Source: Gluconobacter sp. P1C6_b (GTDB lineage Bacteria > Pseudomonadota > Alphaproteobacteria > Acetobacterales > Acetobacteraceae). From it: 64,000 nt of DNA. Made by a program: the position numbers and the translations under genes. This document shows, piece by piece, positions 1 through 8,918 of this stretch. The notes beneath the pieces are model-generated. The model worked only from the letters and a program-made list of their open reading frames with translations, had not been told where the DNA came from and did no database searches. Where the stretch lies: contig NZ_JACRVU010000001.1 in NCBI RefSeq assembly GCF_018811945.1, positions 133,476 to 197,475 on the forward strand, written 5' to 3'. Every line of letters starts with the position of its first letter. Within the stretch, counting starts at the first letter, position 1.

Positions 1-679
1 GCTTGAGCAGCTTCACGATATACGGATAGGACGATTCCGTAACATCGGCATCCGTCCAGGGATAGCTGACCAGAAGCGTATCCCGGTCCAGCCAGCTGGA
101 ATCCTGCTTGGCATGGGGCAGGCTGAACCCGCCTTCGACAAACTTTCCTGTCCGCAGATCGAACTCCCGTACGGTCTTGGCGTCCTCACCCCCATCCGAA
201 AGATGCAGCAGGCAGAGATTCTGCTGGCTGTGCAGGCAGTCCACGCCCCCATAGACCCAGTTGCGCTTCTCTTTCGCCGCCAGCGCATCAAGATCCAGCG
301 CCACCGTCCATTCCGGATGTTCAGACGCATAGGAATCCGGTGTCGTCCGGCGCAGGATGCCCCGCAGATGCCGGTCATCACGCCAGAAATTGTAGATCAT
401 CCTGTCAATCTGCATCGGCGACGCCAGACGGTCGTGAGTCTGAAGCAGTTTAAGCGATGTGTTGTACAGCCCCTGATACAGCGGCCCATGACCCAGAAGA
501 CGCAGGGTCCTGTCGTTCTGTGCCTTCACCCAGGACATGGCCTGCGCGCCGTTGATATCGCTCAGCCAGGCGGGGATGGTGTCGGGCGCATCGGCTGCAT
601 GAAGCGGCGTAAACATGCTGCCCGTCAGCAGAGCGGCCAGACCGGCACGGCGGAAACTGCGGAGAACTCTCACTGTCAC
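1..679 (-). CDS. S9-family (prolyl oligopeptidase-type) peptidase, N-terminal part, cut by the window edge
   Basis: The minus-strand reading frame stays open from a GTG at 679 to the left edge, so only the first 226 or so codons are present. The start has a near-consensus AGAAGG just upstream and is followed by a signal-peptide-like stretch (RRAGLAALLTGSMF, then an Ala-rich cleavage region ending HAAD). The mature part reads IPAWLSDINGAQAMSWVKAQ and then YNFWRDDRHLRGILRRT, the opening of the S9A/S9B beta-propeller, as in prolyl oligopeptidase relatives. The catalytic domain would lie outside the window. It begins 31 bases after phoR on the same strand, so it may be read through from the pho operon. 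A likely role is periplasmic peptide degradation. Family placement is fairly sure; substrate is unknown. GTG 673 is an alternative start. Confidence 0.7.
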   Translation of the reverse strand, partial: MTVRVLRSFRRAGLAALLTGSMFTPLHAADAPDTIPAWLSDINGAQAMSWVKAQNDRTLRLLGHGPLYQGLYNTSLKLLQTHDRLASPMQIDRMIYNFWRDDRHLRGILRRTTPDSYASEHPEWTVALDLDALAAKEKRNWVYGGVDCLHSQQNLCLLHLSDGGEDAKTVREFDLRTGKFVEGGFSLPHAKQDSSWLDRDTLLVSYPWTDADVTESSYPYIVKLLK

Positions 680-710
680 AACACCTTCTGATTGTTTCAG
701 ATGGAAACTG

Positions 711-1979
711 TCATTCCACCATCGAAACTGCAAGTGTCGCCCCCGCAGGCGGCAGCCAGACCAGACAGGTCGTCCCTTTTCCCGGAGCACTGGCAATCCG
801 CAGTCGTCCGCCATGCCGGTCCAGAATATGTCGCACGATGGACAGACCGAGCCCCGTCCCCTGTCCCGCCCCGTCCGTCGGCGCGCCCACGCGATAGAAA
901 CGCTCGGTCAGGCGCGGCAGATGATGCGCCTCCATCCCGCAGCCATTGTCCTCGATCCCGAGAATGACGCCTCCATCCGCAGGCCAGCGATCATCCGGGC
1001 TGGCCGCGCGCCGCGCAGACAGGGTGATGGTCAGCGGATCGCCCTCCTGCGCGCCATAACGCAGGGCATTTTCAATCAGGTTGAGGAGAACCTGAACCAT
1101 CTCATCTTCGTCAGCGCGGACCAGCAGGTCGTCCTCGATCTCCAGCTTCAGGCTACGCCCTTCCTGCTCGAAACGTGGCGCAACTTCCCCGAGCACCACC
1201 GCCATGAGATCGGCCACGTCCACCACGTCCCGGGGACGCTGATGCTCATGCGCCTGCACGCGCGACAGGTACAGCAGACGGTCGATCAGACGTTTCAACC
1301 GCTCGGACTGCTGGCGCATGATGTCGAGGAACTGCTGCCGCATGACCGGGTTTTCCCCGGCAGCCCCCTGCAACGCATCGATGAATCCGCTCAGCGAGGC
1401 GAGCGGCGTGCGCAGTTCGTGGCTGGCATGAGCCACGAAATCCATGCGCATCCTGTCCGCAGCCTGCGCCTCGCTCCGGTCGGTCAGCACCACCAGAACA
1501 CGCCTGTCCTGCCCCTTCCCGCCCGGGAGCCGGCGCAGCATCAGGTGAAGCGTGCGCGGAACCGGCACATCGAGCGTAAAGGTCGTGGAGCAGACCGGCG
1601 GCAGATCCCCCCGATTGATGCTGCCTGATGGACCGGCCGGGACCGGCGCCCGCAACGCCGCAGAAAGTGCAGCGCGCGCTGCTGGATGGCGAAGGATGGC
1701 GCCAACCGTTTCCCCGAACTGGGACGCGGCTTCCTCGTTGACCTGAACGATCGCTCCAAGCCCGTCCAGCACCACGGCGCAGGCTGGCAGCGGATCAACC
1801 GGCAGGTCGGCCGGCGACACGGGTGTCAGATAATCGTCAGGCGGGGACGTCGGCACCCGCGGCTGGCGCAGAAGCAGCCAGACCGCCAGCACCCATCCCG
1901 CCAGAGCCACGCAGACGAGGACCATGCCCACCTGCAGTGGCAGCGTATCCGCTGCAGGCGGCAATCCTCCCGGCGGCAC
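711..1979 (-). CDS. phoR: Phosphate-regulon sensor histidine kinase PhoR
   Basis: This 422-residue kinase has one membrane segment (about residues 17-37), a short PAS-like region (about 60-170) and a complete histidine kinase core. The H-box HASHELRTPL places the phosphorylated His at residue 187. The N-box NLIENALRYG, G1 DNGCGM, F-box ERFYRV and G2 GTGLGL motifs follow in order. In the Pho system it phosphorylates PhoB at low phosphate and is held in check by the Pst transporter through PhoU. It starts 3 bases after phoB ends, in the pst-phoU-phoB-phoR order common in proteobacteria. The name rests on this context plus the PhoR-like short sensor architecture; out of context it would be called only a sensor kinase. 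Confidence 0.93.
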   Translation of the reverse strand: MPPGGLPPAADTLPLQVGMVLVCVALAGWVLAVWLLLRQPRVPTSPPDDYLTPVSPADLPVDPLPACAVVLDGLGAIVQVNEEAASQFGETVGAILRHPAARAALSAALRAPVPAGPSGSINRGDLPPVCSTTFTLDVPVPRTLHLMLRRLPGGKGQDRRVLVVLTDRSEAQAADRMRMDFVAHASHELRTPLASLSGFIDALQGAAGENPVMRQQFLDIMRQQSERLKRLIDRLLYLSRVQAHEHQRPRDVVDVADLMAVVLGEVAPRFEQEGRSLKLEIEDDLLVRADEDEMVQVLLNLIENALRYGAQEGDPLTITLSARRAASPDDRWPADGGVILGIEDNGCGMEAHHLPRLTERFYRVGAPTDGAGQGTGLGLSIVRHILDRHGGRLRIASAPGKGTTCLVWLPPAGATLAVSMVE

Positions 1980-1982
1980 GCG

Positions 1983-2705
1983 TCAGCCGCCGTCCGTCGT
2001 TGGGCCGTCATCCAGGGCATACCCGGCCGCGCGCACGGTCCGCACCAGATCGACTTCTCCCGGACCGTTGATGGCCTTGCGCAGACGCCGGATATGCACG
2101 TCGATCGTCCGGATTTCGACATGGATGTTCTGGCCCCAGATCCGGCGCAGCAGATCCTCGCGGGAGAACACCTTGCGCGGATTGCGGATCAGCAGATCCA
2201 GCAGGCGGTATTCCGTCGGTCCAAGGGAGAGCATCCGCCCGGCCCGCTCCACGCGATGCGTCTCCGGATCCAGCGTAATATCCGCAAAGGACAGCCGGTC
2301 ATAGGAAGACTGGTGACGCCGCAGCAGCGCCCGCAGGCGCGCATCGAGCGTATCGATGCTGCACGGCTTCATCAGATAGTCATCCGCACCCGTATCGAGC
2401 CCGCGGATCGCATCCTGCTCGGCCGAACGCGCCGTCAGAAGCAGGACCGGAACGTCGCGCAATGCGGGATTGGCGCGGATCCGGCGGCACACATCCAGCC
2501 CGGACAGGCCCGGAAGCATCCAGTCCAGCACCACGGCATCCGGACGGGCCGTCTCAAGCGCCAAAAGGGCCGCTTCCCCGTCTTCCGCCGTCTCGACGCG
2601 ATATCCGCGCTGCTCGAGATTGTAGCAGGTCATCAGAAGCAGGGCCGGATCATCCTCGACCAGAAGCACAAGTCCCTTGGCGCGCGCCAGCGATGGCCCC
2701 TTCAC
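1983..2705 (-). CDS. phoB: Phosphate-regulon response regulator PhoB (OmpR type)
   Basis: This 240-residue two-domain regulator has a receiver domain (about 10-125) with the acidic pair EDD near residue 17, the phospho-acceptor Asp61 in VVLDWMLPG, the switch motif LLLTARS and the conserved Lys in DDYLMKP. A winged-helix DNA-binding domain follows, with the OmpR/PhoB signature VFSREDLLRRIWG and the RTIDVHIRRLRKAI recognition region. It starts with GTG inside the end of phoU (GTGA overlap), implying translational coupling. It is expected to activate the phosphate-starvation regulon and probably this operon. Length and motif order are normal for the family. Confidence 0.94.
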   Translation of the reverse strand: MKGPSLARAKGLVLLVEDDPALLLMTCYNLEQRGYRVETAEDGEAALLALETARPDAVVLDWMLPGLSGLDVCRRIRANPALRDVPVLLLTARSAEQDAIRGLDTGADDYLMKPCSIDTLDARLRALLRRHQSSYDRLSFADITLDPETHRVERAGRMLSLGPTEYRLLDLLIRNPRKVFSREDLLRRIWGQNIHVEIRTIDVHIRRLRKAINGPGEVDLVRTVRAAGYALDDGPTTDGG

Positions 2706-3436
2706 CGGACGTCAGGCTCCTGCACCGTCTCTGCCACCGTCAGGGCCGACGCCGGAGCTCCGCGAGGACGAAGAGACGGAAGATTCTCGCCAGTCACGGC
2801 ATAGAAGACGCGTTCGGCGATGTTGGTCGCATGATCGCCGATCCGCTCGAGGTTCTTGGCGATGAACAGCAGTTCCGTGCAGGCGCGGATATTGCGGGCA
2901 TCTTCCATCATGTACGTCACGAGTTCGCGGAACAGCGCCGTGTAATACTCGTCCACGGCGCGATCCGAATGCCAGACTTCCATGGCGCGGTTGGAATCCT
3001 GCTGCGTGATCGCATCGATCGACCGACGCAGGTTTTCCTGCACCAGACGCCCCATGCTGCGCAGTCCCGAGAGCGAAATCTGGTTTTCCGGCATCCGGAT
3101 CCGCAGAGAGCGCCGCGCGATGGACGAGGCGTAATCGCCAATACGTTCCAGATCGCCGGTGATCTTCAGGGCGGCCACGATCTCGCGCAGGTCGCCTGCC
3201 ATGGGGCTGCGAAGGGCCAGCAGACGGATCGCAAGGCCTTCGACCTCGCGTTCGAGCTGGTCGACTTCCGGGTCCTGACGCGCGGCCGCATCCGCGGCTT
3301 CCTCGTTGCGGTCCGCAATGGCGGAAAGCGCGAGGGCCACCTGGTTTTCCACGATGCCGCCCATCTGCGCCATCATGGAGCGGAGCTGCCCCAGCTCCTG
3401 CTCGTAGCTTTTGACGATGTGAGATCTGTCAGCCAT
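2702..3436 (-). CDS. phoU: Phosphate signalling protein PhoU
   Basis: At 244 residues this has the two-repeat three-helix PhoU fold. Each repeat carries an acidic E/D-rich metal-binding segment: first repeat near GDLREIVAALKITGDLERIGDYA, second near MEDARNIRACTELLF and then NLERIGDHATNIAE, where the paired ERIGD(Y/H)A motifs are diagnostic. PhoU links the PstB ATPase to PhoR and represses the regulon when phosphate is plentiful. The gene sits 6 bases after pstB and overlaps phoB by four bases. Confidence 0.95.
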   Translation of the reverse strand: MADRSHIVKSYEQELGQLRSMMAQMGGIVENQVALALSAIADRNEEAADAAARQDPEVDQLEREVEGLAIRLLALRSPMAGDLREIVAALKITGDLERIGDYASSIARRSLRIRMPENQISLSGLRSMGRLVQENLRRSIDAITQQDSNRAMEVWHSDRAVDEYYTALFRELVTYMMEDARNIRACTELLFIAKNLERIGDHATNIAERVFYAVTGENLPSLRPRGAPASALTVAETVQEPDVR

Positions 3437-3442
3437 GACGCG

Positions 3443-4273
3443 TTATCCAAACCTGCCGGTGATGTAGTCCTGGGTCTGCTGCTGCTTCGGATTGGTAAAC
3501 ATCCGGTCCGCGCTGTCCACTTCGATCAGCCGTCCCATGTAGAAGAATGCCACCTGGTCCGCGCAACGCGCAGCCTGCTGCATGTTGTGGGTCACGATCG
3601 CGATCGTGAACTCTTCCTTAAGTTCGTCGAGAAGCTCTTCGATACGCGCCGTGGAAATCGGATCCAGTGCCGAGGTCGGTTCGTCGAGCAGCAGCACTTC
3701 CGGACGCGTCGCAATCGAACGGGCGATGCACAGACGCTGCTGCTGACCACCCGAAAGACCGGAAGCCGGTGCATTCAGACGGTCCCGGACTTCATTCCAC
3801 AGCGCAACACGCGTCAGCACGTCCTGCACACGCGCATCCATATCGGCCTTGTTCAGCTTCTCATGCAGCCGCACACCAAAGGCGATGTTGTCGTAGATCG
3901 ACATCGGAAACGGCGTCGGCTTCTGGAACACCATGCCCACGCGGGCACGCAGGATGTTCAGGTCCAGATCGCGCTCCAGAACATTGCGTCCGTCGAAAAT
4001 CACCTCGCCCGTCGCACGCTGGCCGGGATACAGGTCGTACATGCGGTTGAAGACCCGCAGCAGCGTCGATTTACCGCATCCGCTCGGCCCGATCATGGCC
4101 GTGACACGGCGTGCCGGGAAATCGATCGAAATGTCATGCAGGGCGTGGTTTTCACCGTAGTAGAAATTCAGGTTGCGGACAGCCAGCGCCACTTCAGGGC
4201 TTTTCGCCACCTGCGGATCAGTCTCGGTCATCATGGAATCCTGTATCATCCCCTGCCTTGTTCCCGGGGTCAT
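3443..4273 (-). CDS. pstB: Phosphate ABC transporter ATP-binding protein PstB
   Basis: This is the 276-residue nucleotide-binding subunit that powers phosphate import. Walker A is GPSGCGKS at residues 62-69, the Q-loop follows in [11 protein letters not shown], the ABC signature LSGGQQQR starts at 173 and Walker [13 protein letters not shown] at 194. The [15 protein letters not shown] segment is typical of PstB. The ATG at 4273 overlaps the pstA stop as ATGA. A second Met pair at residues 14-15 (about 4234) is preceded by a better ribosome-binding site (AGGA) and would give a 262-263 residue protein closer to the usual length, so the true start is open. Confidence 0.95.
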   Translation of the reverse strand: MTPGTRQGMIQDSMMTETDPQVAKSPEVALAVRNLNFYYGENHALHDISIDFPARRVTAMIGPSGCGKSTLLRVFNRMYDLYPGQRATGEVIFDGRNVLERDLDLNILRARVGMVFQKPTPFPMSIYDNIAFGVRLHEKLNKADMDARVQDVLTRVALWNEVRDRLNAPASGLSGGQQQRLCIARSIATRPEVLLLDEPTSALDPISTARIEELLDELKEEFTIAIVTHNMQQAARCADQVAFFYMGRLIEVDSADRMFTNPKQQQTQDYITGRFG

Positions 4274-5142
4274 CCGCGTCGCGCCGAAACGCGGACGGCA
4301 ATGTTGATGGCCAGCACACCCATCGTCACCAGCAGCGCGCCGGCCCAGGCCAGCTGTACCCAGTCTTCATAGGATGCACCGGCATACTGGTAGATCGTCA
4401 CCGGCAGGCTCGCCATCGGCCGGTTGAGGCTGAAAGACCAGTTCTGGTTGCCGAGCGACGTGAACAGCAGAGGCGCCGTTTCACCGCTCACCCGGGCCAG
4501 AGCCAGAAGAATACCCGTCAGAACGCCCGTCTTGGCAGAACGCAGGCACAGAGAAAGCGTTACCCGCCAGCGCGTCGCGCCCAGAGCTGCCCCGGCCTCG
4601 CGCATGGAGGTCGGGACAAGCCGCAGCATATCCTCGGTCGTACGCACGATGATCGGCACCGCCAGGATCGCCAGTGCAACAGAACCCGCGAGCGCGGAAA
4701 AATGCCCGAACGGCGCCACCAGAACCTGATAGACGAAGAGGCCCACCAGAATGGACGGCACCGACATCAGCACGTCGGAGACAAAACGGACGCAGGACGC
4801 GAATTTATTGGTTTCTGTCCCGTATTCCGAAAGATAGATCCCGCATCCGAGACCAAGCGGCGTTGCCATCAGCAGCGCCATGAAGGTCTGGATGAGGCTG
4901 CCCACGATCGCGTTCGCCAGCCCCGAGGACGAGCCGGGAGGTCCCATTGGCTTCATGATCGCGGCGGCAGACAGACCGGCAAGTCCGCGTGACAGCAGCG
5001 TCCACAGAATGGATGCCAGCACCAGCACCAGGATGCCGGCCATCACCATGCCAAAAGCGGTCGCCAGATGATCGGCGCGACGCCGACGGGCAGCCCGCGG
5101 GTTGGGCTTCCAGCCGGTTGTGGAGACGACGGTTTCGCTCAT
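4270..5142 (-). CDS. pstA: Phosphate ABC transporter permease PstA
   Basis: This 290-residue inner-membrane permease has about six hydrophobic segments. The cytoplasmic loop carrying the EAA motif reads [14 protein letters not shown], typical of PstA, and the preceding [14 protein letters not shown] matches the conserved membrane core. It pairs with PstC to form the phosphate channel. It overlaps both neighbours (pstC and pstB) by four bases, so the three are translationally coupled. Confidence 0.94.
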   Translation of the reverse strand: MSETVVSTTGWKPNPRAARRRRADHLATAFGMVMAGILVLVLASILWTLLSRGLAGLSAAAIMKPMGPPGSSSGLANAIVGSLIQTFMALLMATPLGLGCGIYLSEYGTETNKFASCVRFVSDVLMSVPSILVGLFVYQVLVAPFGHFSALAGSVALAILAVPIIVRTTEDMLRLVPTSMREAGAALGATRWRVTLSLCLRSAKTGVLTGILLALARVSGETAPLLFTSLGNQNWSFSLNRPMASLPVTIYQYAGASYEDWVQLAWAGALLVTMGVLAINIAVRVSARRG

Positions 5143-6119
5143 TTCGTATCTCCCCGCAGCATCCGCGCCAGCGCCAGACTGGCGAAGGACAGCAGCATCA
5201 GGATGAAGCCCAGCGCCAGCAGCGCGGACAGACGCAGCGACCCGGCCGGGCTTTCCGGGAACTGAAGGGCGATCAGCGACGCCACCGTGCTGCGGGGCGC
5301 AAACAGCGACCAGCCGACAGCCGTCACGTTGCCGATCACGAAGGTCACGGCCATGGTTTCACCCAGGGCACGCCCCATCCCAAGGACGATCGCACCGATC
5401 ATGCCCGTCCTGGACCAGGGAACTACGACCTTCCACATCACGTCCCATCGCGTGGCCCCAAGGCCATAGGCGCTTTCCCGCAGCATGGCGGGCATGGCGG
5501 CAAACACGTCGCGCATCACGGCCGTCATGAAGGGCGCGATCATGACGGCCAGCACCAGCCCGGCCGTCATGAGGCCAGTGCCGAAGGGGGCGCCATGAAT
5601 AATGAATCTGATCCCCGGAACATGCCTGAAATGGTGGGTCAGGAAGGGCTGAACCGTCCGGGCCATGAAGGGGACGATCGTGAAAAAGCCCCACATACCG
5701 AAGATGATGGAGGGCACGGCCGCCAGAAGCTGCACGGCCGTGCCAACGATCGCGGCAATCCGGGGGGGAGCCATCGCCGTCAGCCAGAACGCCGTCCCGA
5801 ACGCCAGTGGCAGGGCAATCGCCACACCAATCAGCGTGCTGACGATGGTACCGAACAGCGGTGCCCAGGCCCCGTACTGGTCGGCGACCGGGTTCCAGAC
5901 ATCATGGAAGGCAAACCCCAGACCAAATGTCCGGAAAGCCTGGCTGCCTCCCACGCCCATAAGGACCACAAGGCCACCCAGCACCACCAGAACCAGGAGC
6001 GCCGAAGCAGCGACCAGAAGGTGAAATGCGGTATCGGGCCCGCTGCGGCGGCTTCCACTGTGGGAAACACCGGCCTTGTCGCGGGCCTCTTCGGGCTGCG
6101 TGGCTGTGGCAAGGGTCAT
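5139..6119 (-). CDS. pstC: Phosphate ABC transporter permease PstC
   Basis: This 326-residue permease has six or more membrane segments. The PstC-type motif VPSIIFGMWGFF and the EAA loop LRESAYGLGATRWDVMWKVV are clear, and PMGRALGETMAV-like sequence (GMGRALGETMAVTF) follows. It is the first gene of the operon in this window. The periplasmic binding protein PstS, usually upstream, is absent: the divergent neighbour is dps. The region upstream holds no convincing tandem Pho box. Confidence 0.94.
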   Translation of the reverse strand: MTLATATQPEEARDKAGVSHSGSRRSGPDTAFHLLVAASALLVLVVLGGLVVLMGVGGSQAFRTFGLGFAFHDVWNPVADQYGAWAPLFGTIVSTLIGVAIALPLAFGTAFWLTAMAPPRIAAIVGTAVQLLAAVPSIIFGMWGFFTIVPFMARTVQPFLTHHFRHVPGIRFIIHGAPFGTGLMTAGLVLAVMIAPFMTAVMRDVFAAMPAMLRESAYGLGATRWDVMWKVVVPWSRTGMIGAIVLGMGRALGETMAVTFVIGNVTAVGWSLFAPRSTVASLIALQFPESPAGSLRLSALLALGFILMLLSFASLALARMLRGDTK

Positions 6120-6493
6120 GCGTGAGGAGCTCTGACTTGAAAAACGGGCGTTATCCGGCAGCTACAGCCACCACACCAGTGCATTAGCCGTCCTGTCATG
6201 GAAGAACAACCGGAACAGGAACGACACGGGATGAAAGATTTATGTCATCCCCACAGGCCATGGCCGTTACAAACCGCCGTGAACGGTCAATGGAAGGCGC
6301 GGGCAACAGCTCCGAACACCTCACCCGGCAACAGATCATGAAATTGCCGACCCGAACCTGAATTCGCGACGCAACCGTGGCACGGATGACACGTTTAAAT
6401 GAGCGACGGCCCCGGAACAGTCAGGGGCACGAGAAGATTTTCACGACCTGAATCCCGTCTTCGGGTCGCATTCCGATGTTCAGGAGTATTCCC
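6120..6493. other. Divergent intergenic region between pstC and dps
   Basis: This 374-base stretch should carry the promoters of the pst-pho operon (minus strand) and of dps (plus strand). I see one isolated CTGTCAT heptamer at 6193-6199, identical to a Pho-box half site, but no second copy at the 11-base spacing a real Pho box needs. Nearer dps there is an AT-rich GTTTAAATG stretch (about 6392-6400) that could serve as a -10 region, and a short inverted repeat CGACC/GGTCG just before the dps ribosome-binding site. No gene is seen. Confidence 0.5.
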
Positions 6494-7033
6494 ATGGTTT
6501 CCAGAACCGACCGCCACGTGACGCAGAACAACACGGCGGACAACACCAAAAATGTTTCCATCGAGACGCTGAACGCCCGTCTTTCCGACCTGATCGATCT
6601 GGCGCTGATCACCAAGCAGGCCCACTGGAATCTCAAGGGACCGCAGTTCATCGGCGTTCATGAAATGCTCGACGGCTTCCGCTCCAGCATTGACGGTTTT
6701 TCGGATACGGTCGCCGAACGCGCTGTCCAGCTTGGCGGAACGGCACTGGGGACCGTGCAGGATGTTTCCAAAAACAGCGCCTGCAAGCCTTATCCGAACA
6801 ACATCTATCGCGTGGCCGACCATCTGGCGGCGCTGATCGACCGTTATGCGACGGTTGCCAACAACATGCGTGAGTCCATCAAGGTGACGGACGAAGCTGG
6901 CGATGACGATACGGCCGACGTCTTTACGGAAGTGTCCCGTGGCCTCGACAAGCATCTCTGGTTCCTTGAGGCCCATGTCCAGGAGCCGACGGGCCAGATG
7001 CGCGACGGCGATCACAAGGGCAGCCGGAGCTGA
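6494..7033 (+). CDS. dps: DNA-protecting ferritin-like protein Dps
   Basis: This 179-residue protein carries the Dps ferroxidase signature: LITKQAHWNLKGPQFIGVHE followed by MLDGF, in which the His and Asp/Glu residues form the inter-subunit iron site. The C-terminal helix reads GLDKHLWFLEAH. Dps dodecamers oxidise ferrous iron with peroxide and coat DNA in starved or stressed cells. The start at ATG 6494 was preferred to the upstream in-frame ATG at 6476 because AGGAG lies seven bases before it. The N-terminal 20-residue extension, polar and Asn/Thr rich, could contact DNA. It is a single-gene unit closed by a strong terminator. Confidence 0.95.
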   Translation: MVSRTDRHVTQNNTADNTKNVSIETLNARLSDLIDLALITKQAHWNLKGPQFIGVHEMLDGFRSSIDGFSDTVAERAVQLGGTALGTVQDVSKNSACKPYPNNIYRVADHLAALIDRYATVANNMRESIKVTDEAGDDDTADVFTEVSRGLDKHLWFLEAHVQEPTGQMRDGDHKGSRS

Positions 7034-7063
7034 TCACCCCCGGCATCGACTGAGACTTCCAGC

Positions 7064-7093
7064 GCCCCGCAGGTCTCCTGCGGGGCATTTTTC
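7064..7093 (+). terminator. Rho-independent terminator after dps
   Basis: A perfect ten-base-pair stem, GCCCCGCAGG/CCTGCGGGGC, encloses a three-base TCT loop and is followed by ATTTTTCT. It sits 30 bases past the dps stop, and the convergent gene at 7097 ends just after it. Confidence 0.92.
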
Positions 7094-7096
7094 TGT

Positions 7097-7543
7097 TCAG
7101 AGACAGCGTTCGAGATGCTCGCGGGCAAACACCAGTTCCGGGGCCTCGCGCGTCCAGCGTTCCCCCACCTCCGGCTGCGGCTGAATATCGACCTGTGGCG
7201 GCTTTTGTTGGGGCACGGCTGGCTCCGGGGCCGCCTGAGGTGCCGGCCCATCTGGAAGTACCGGTGAGATCAGGGCAGCCAGATGTTCGAAATCACGGGT
7301 CTGCAACGGCCCCGGCGCGACGCCCGGTTTCTGCTGGACGATCCAGTCCTTCGTCAGCTCCCTCAGATTGCCCCATTCCCGTTCCCCCTCCGGTGAGGGC
7401 GGGCTCGACATCCCTGCCTGTGTCGCCACTGCAAGAGCATGAAGATCCGGTTCCGTAAGCAGGGACGGATGGGATGACACGTCTTTTCTGCACACCCAGC
7501 GGCCCAGAGCGCTTTTCAAAACCGATACAACGTCATTCACCAT
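7097..7543 (-). CDS. Hypothetical protein, Pro/Gln-rich C-terminal half
   Basis: This 148-residue protein has no domain I recognise. The N-terminal half (MVNDVVSVLKSALGRWVCRK onwards) is mixed helical, with a SLLTEPDLHALAVATQ segment. The middle to C-terminal part is rich in Pro and Gln (PAPQAAPEPAVPQQKPPQV) and looks disordered. It has no signal peptide and no membrane segment, so it is probably cytoplasmic. The ATG at 7543 has GGGAGAAG upstream and was chosen over the ATG at 7564. It ends against the dps terminator. Codon use looks like that of its neighbours, so it is probably a real gene, but function is unknown. Confidence 0.6.
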   Translation of the reverse strand: MVNDVVSVLKSALGRWVCRKDVSSHPSLLTEPDLHALAVATQAGMSSPPSPEGEREWGNLRELTKDWIVQQKPGVAPGPLQTRDFEHLAALISPVLPDGPAPQAAPEPAVPQQKPPQVDIQPQPEVGERWTREAPELVFAREHLERCL

Positions 7544-7736
7544 TGTAGCTTCTCCCTGCCTCATTTTGCCCGATTCCCTGTCCGGACGTCAGTCGGTTGA
7601 ATCTTCGAACTACAGAAAAATCGTGAAAAAGACGGGAAATATCCAAAATCACACCAAGACTATTGATAAATACAATCGCGTTACATTATGATTAACGACA
7701 GATACCCGCAGACATTATAGTATAAATGGTTAATAA

Positions 7737-8882
7737 ATGCTTAATTCAGAAGCCATTAGCTCATCAGATTCGACGTATGTCAATATACTTCATGCCTGCC
7801 ATGACCATCAGGCGGTTGCCTATTATGAGAAACATGGGGCGTCGACAGTCGAGCACGCCTTTGCCATCGCCAATATTCTTCATATTCACAGCAAGGTTCT
7901 CGAAGCTTCCTATTTCTACAGGGTGGCTTTTGATCTGCACGGCAAGACGCAGACGGAATTTCCCCTGCCCCAGTCTCTTCTTCAGGTCAGACTGCTGTGT
8001 CTCCTGAAATCTTCTAATGTGCCGCCACCGGAAGAACTTGAGGAACTGGCGACATATTCACCTGCACTCGCCAATTATATTCGGGGCATCCAGATCGCAT
8101 GGCAGGATGGGAAAGTCGGACAGGGCCTTGATCTCATCGGAAATGCTTTTGAAATATTTCATTCCGGAGAAGAAATAGACAGACTTTATCTGGAACTGGC
8201 CCTGCGGTACCCGCCCGTCGGCCTCAGGAGCGGGGAAGATATCGCCAGTCCGAACCCGATCCCCTCCCATCTTTACATGTACTGGGATTGTAACCCACCG
8301 GAGGAAATCAGGGACAACATCCGCTATCATCAGGAAATGCTCGGAACCCGGTTTACGATCTTCGATCGCGAGTCAGCTATGAAATGGCTTTATGATCATT
8401 ACGGCAAGGAAATTTCCGAGATCTTTCGCAAGGTCCGCCACCCTGCGGAAGGCGCCGATCTGCTCCGCCTGTATGTCCTCATGGCCAATGGCGGATGGTG
8501 GCTTGATGCCGATCTACGGATCCGTTCCCTGGATGCCTGGAAGAAGCTCACGACCGGCAGCATCAAGGAGTGTCATCTTTTCACGACACATAATTACGTG
8601 CTGCATAATGATTTCTTCGGTGCCGCGCCGAGCAATGGCATCGTTTCCAACGGCGCCATGATGGCGCTGGTCAACACATTTGAGCATTGCGGGCTGTATA
8701 TTGCCTTCAAGACCGGCCCCGGCGTCCTCAACAGGGCTGTCAGCCGTGCGATCTACAATGCGCTGCAGAGCCACAGACCACTCTGCGACCTTCAGATTGA
8801 CGACCAGCACCAGTTCAATGAAACGGTCGAGGAATATGAGGTCACTTACAAAAATCTCGGCGCAAGCTGGCATAGCGCCTGA
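7737..8882 (+). CDS. Sugar transferase with DXD motif (GT32/OCH1-like)
   Basis: The 381-residue product has a C-terminal catalytic region (about 175-380) beginning SHLYMYWDCNPPEEI and carrying the sugar-transferase DXD signature DLLRLYVLMANGG followed by WWLDADL, with DAD at 257-259. This is the pattern of GT32-type capsular or surface-sugar transferases that use NDP-sugars. The first 160 residues look helical and repeat-like, and may be a degenerate TPR-type module. No ribosome-binding site is evident before the ATG, and the 190 bases upstream and the gene's first part are markedly more AT-rich than their surroundings, hinting at acquired DNA. It converges on the next glycosyltransferase, leaving 36 bases between. 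Acceptor and donor are unknown. Confidence 0.7.
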   Translation: MLNSEAISSSDSTYVNILHACHDHQAVAYYEKHGASTVEHAFAIANILHIHSKVLEASYFYRVAFDLHGKTQTEFPLPQSLLQVRLLCLLKSSNVPPPEELEELATYSPALANYIRGIQIAWQDGKVGQGLDLIGNAFEIFHSGEEIDRLYLELALRYPPVGLRSGEDIASPNPIPSHLYMYWDCNPPEEIRDNIRYHQEMLGTRFTIFDRESAMKWLYDHYGKEISEIFRKVRHPAEGADLLRLYVLMANGGWWLDADLRIRSLDAWKKLTTGSIKECHLFTTHNYVLHNDFFGAAPSNGIVSNGAMMALVNTFEHCGLYIAFKTGPGVLNRAVSRAIYNALQSHRPLCDLQIDDQHQFNETVEEYEVTYKNLGASWHSA

Positions 8883-8918
8883 GGCAACAGAAGGGCCTGA
8901 ACCCTCCTGTTTCCTCTT

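Noticed and set aside
113-691. 192-codon plus-strand open frame at the left edge
   Set aside because: The opposite strand reads as a signal peptide followed by S9 peptidase N-terminal sequence, so the plus frame is its shadow.
2462-4372. 636-codon plus-strand open frame
   Set aside because: It lies antisense to phoB, phoU and pstB, whose motifs are intact. Its composition (Arg, His, Gln, Pro rich) is that of a shadow frame in GC-rich DNA.
6193-6199. Possible Pho box (CTGTCAT) upstream of pstC
   Set aside because: Only one half site and on the strand opposite to the operon; no second heptamer at the required spacing.
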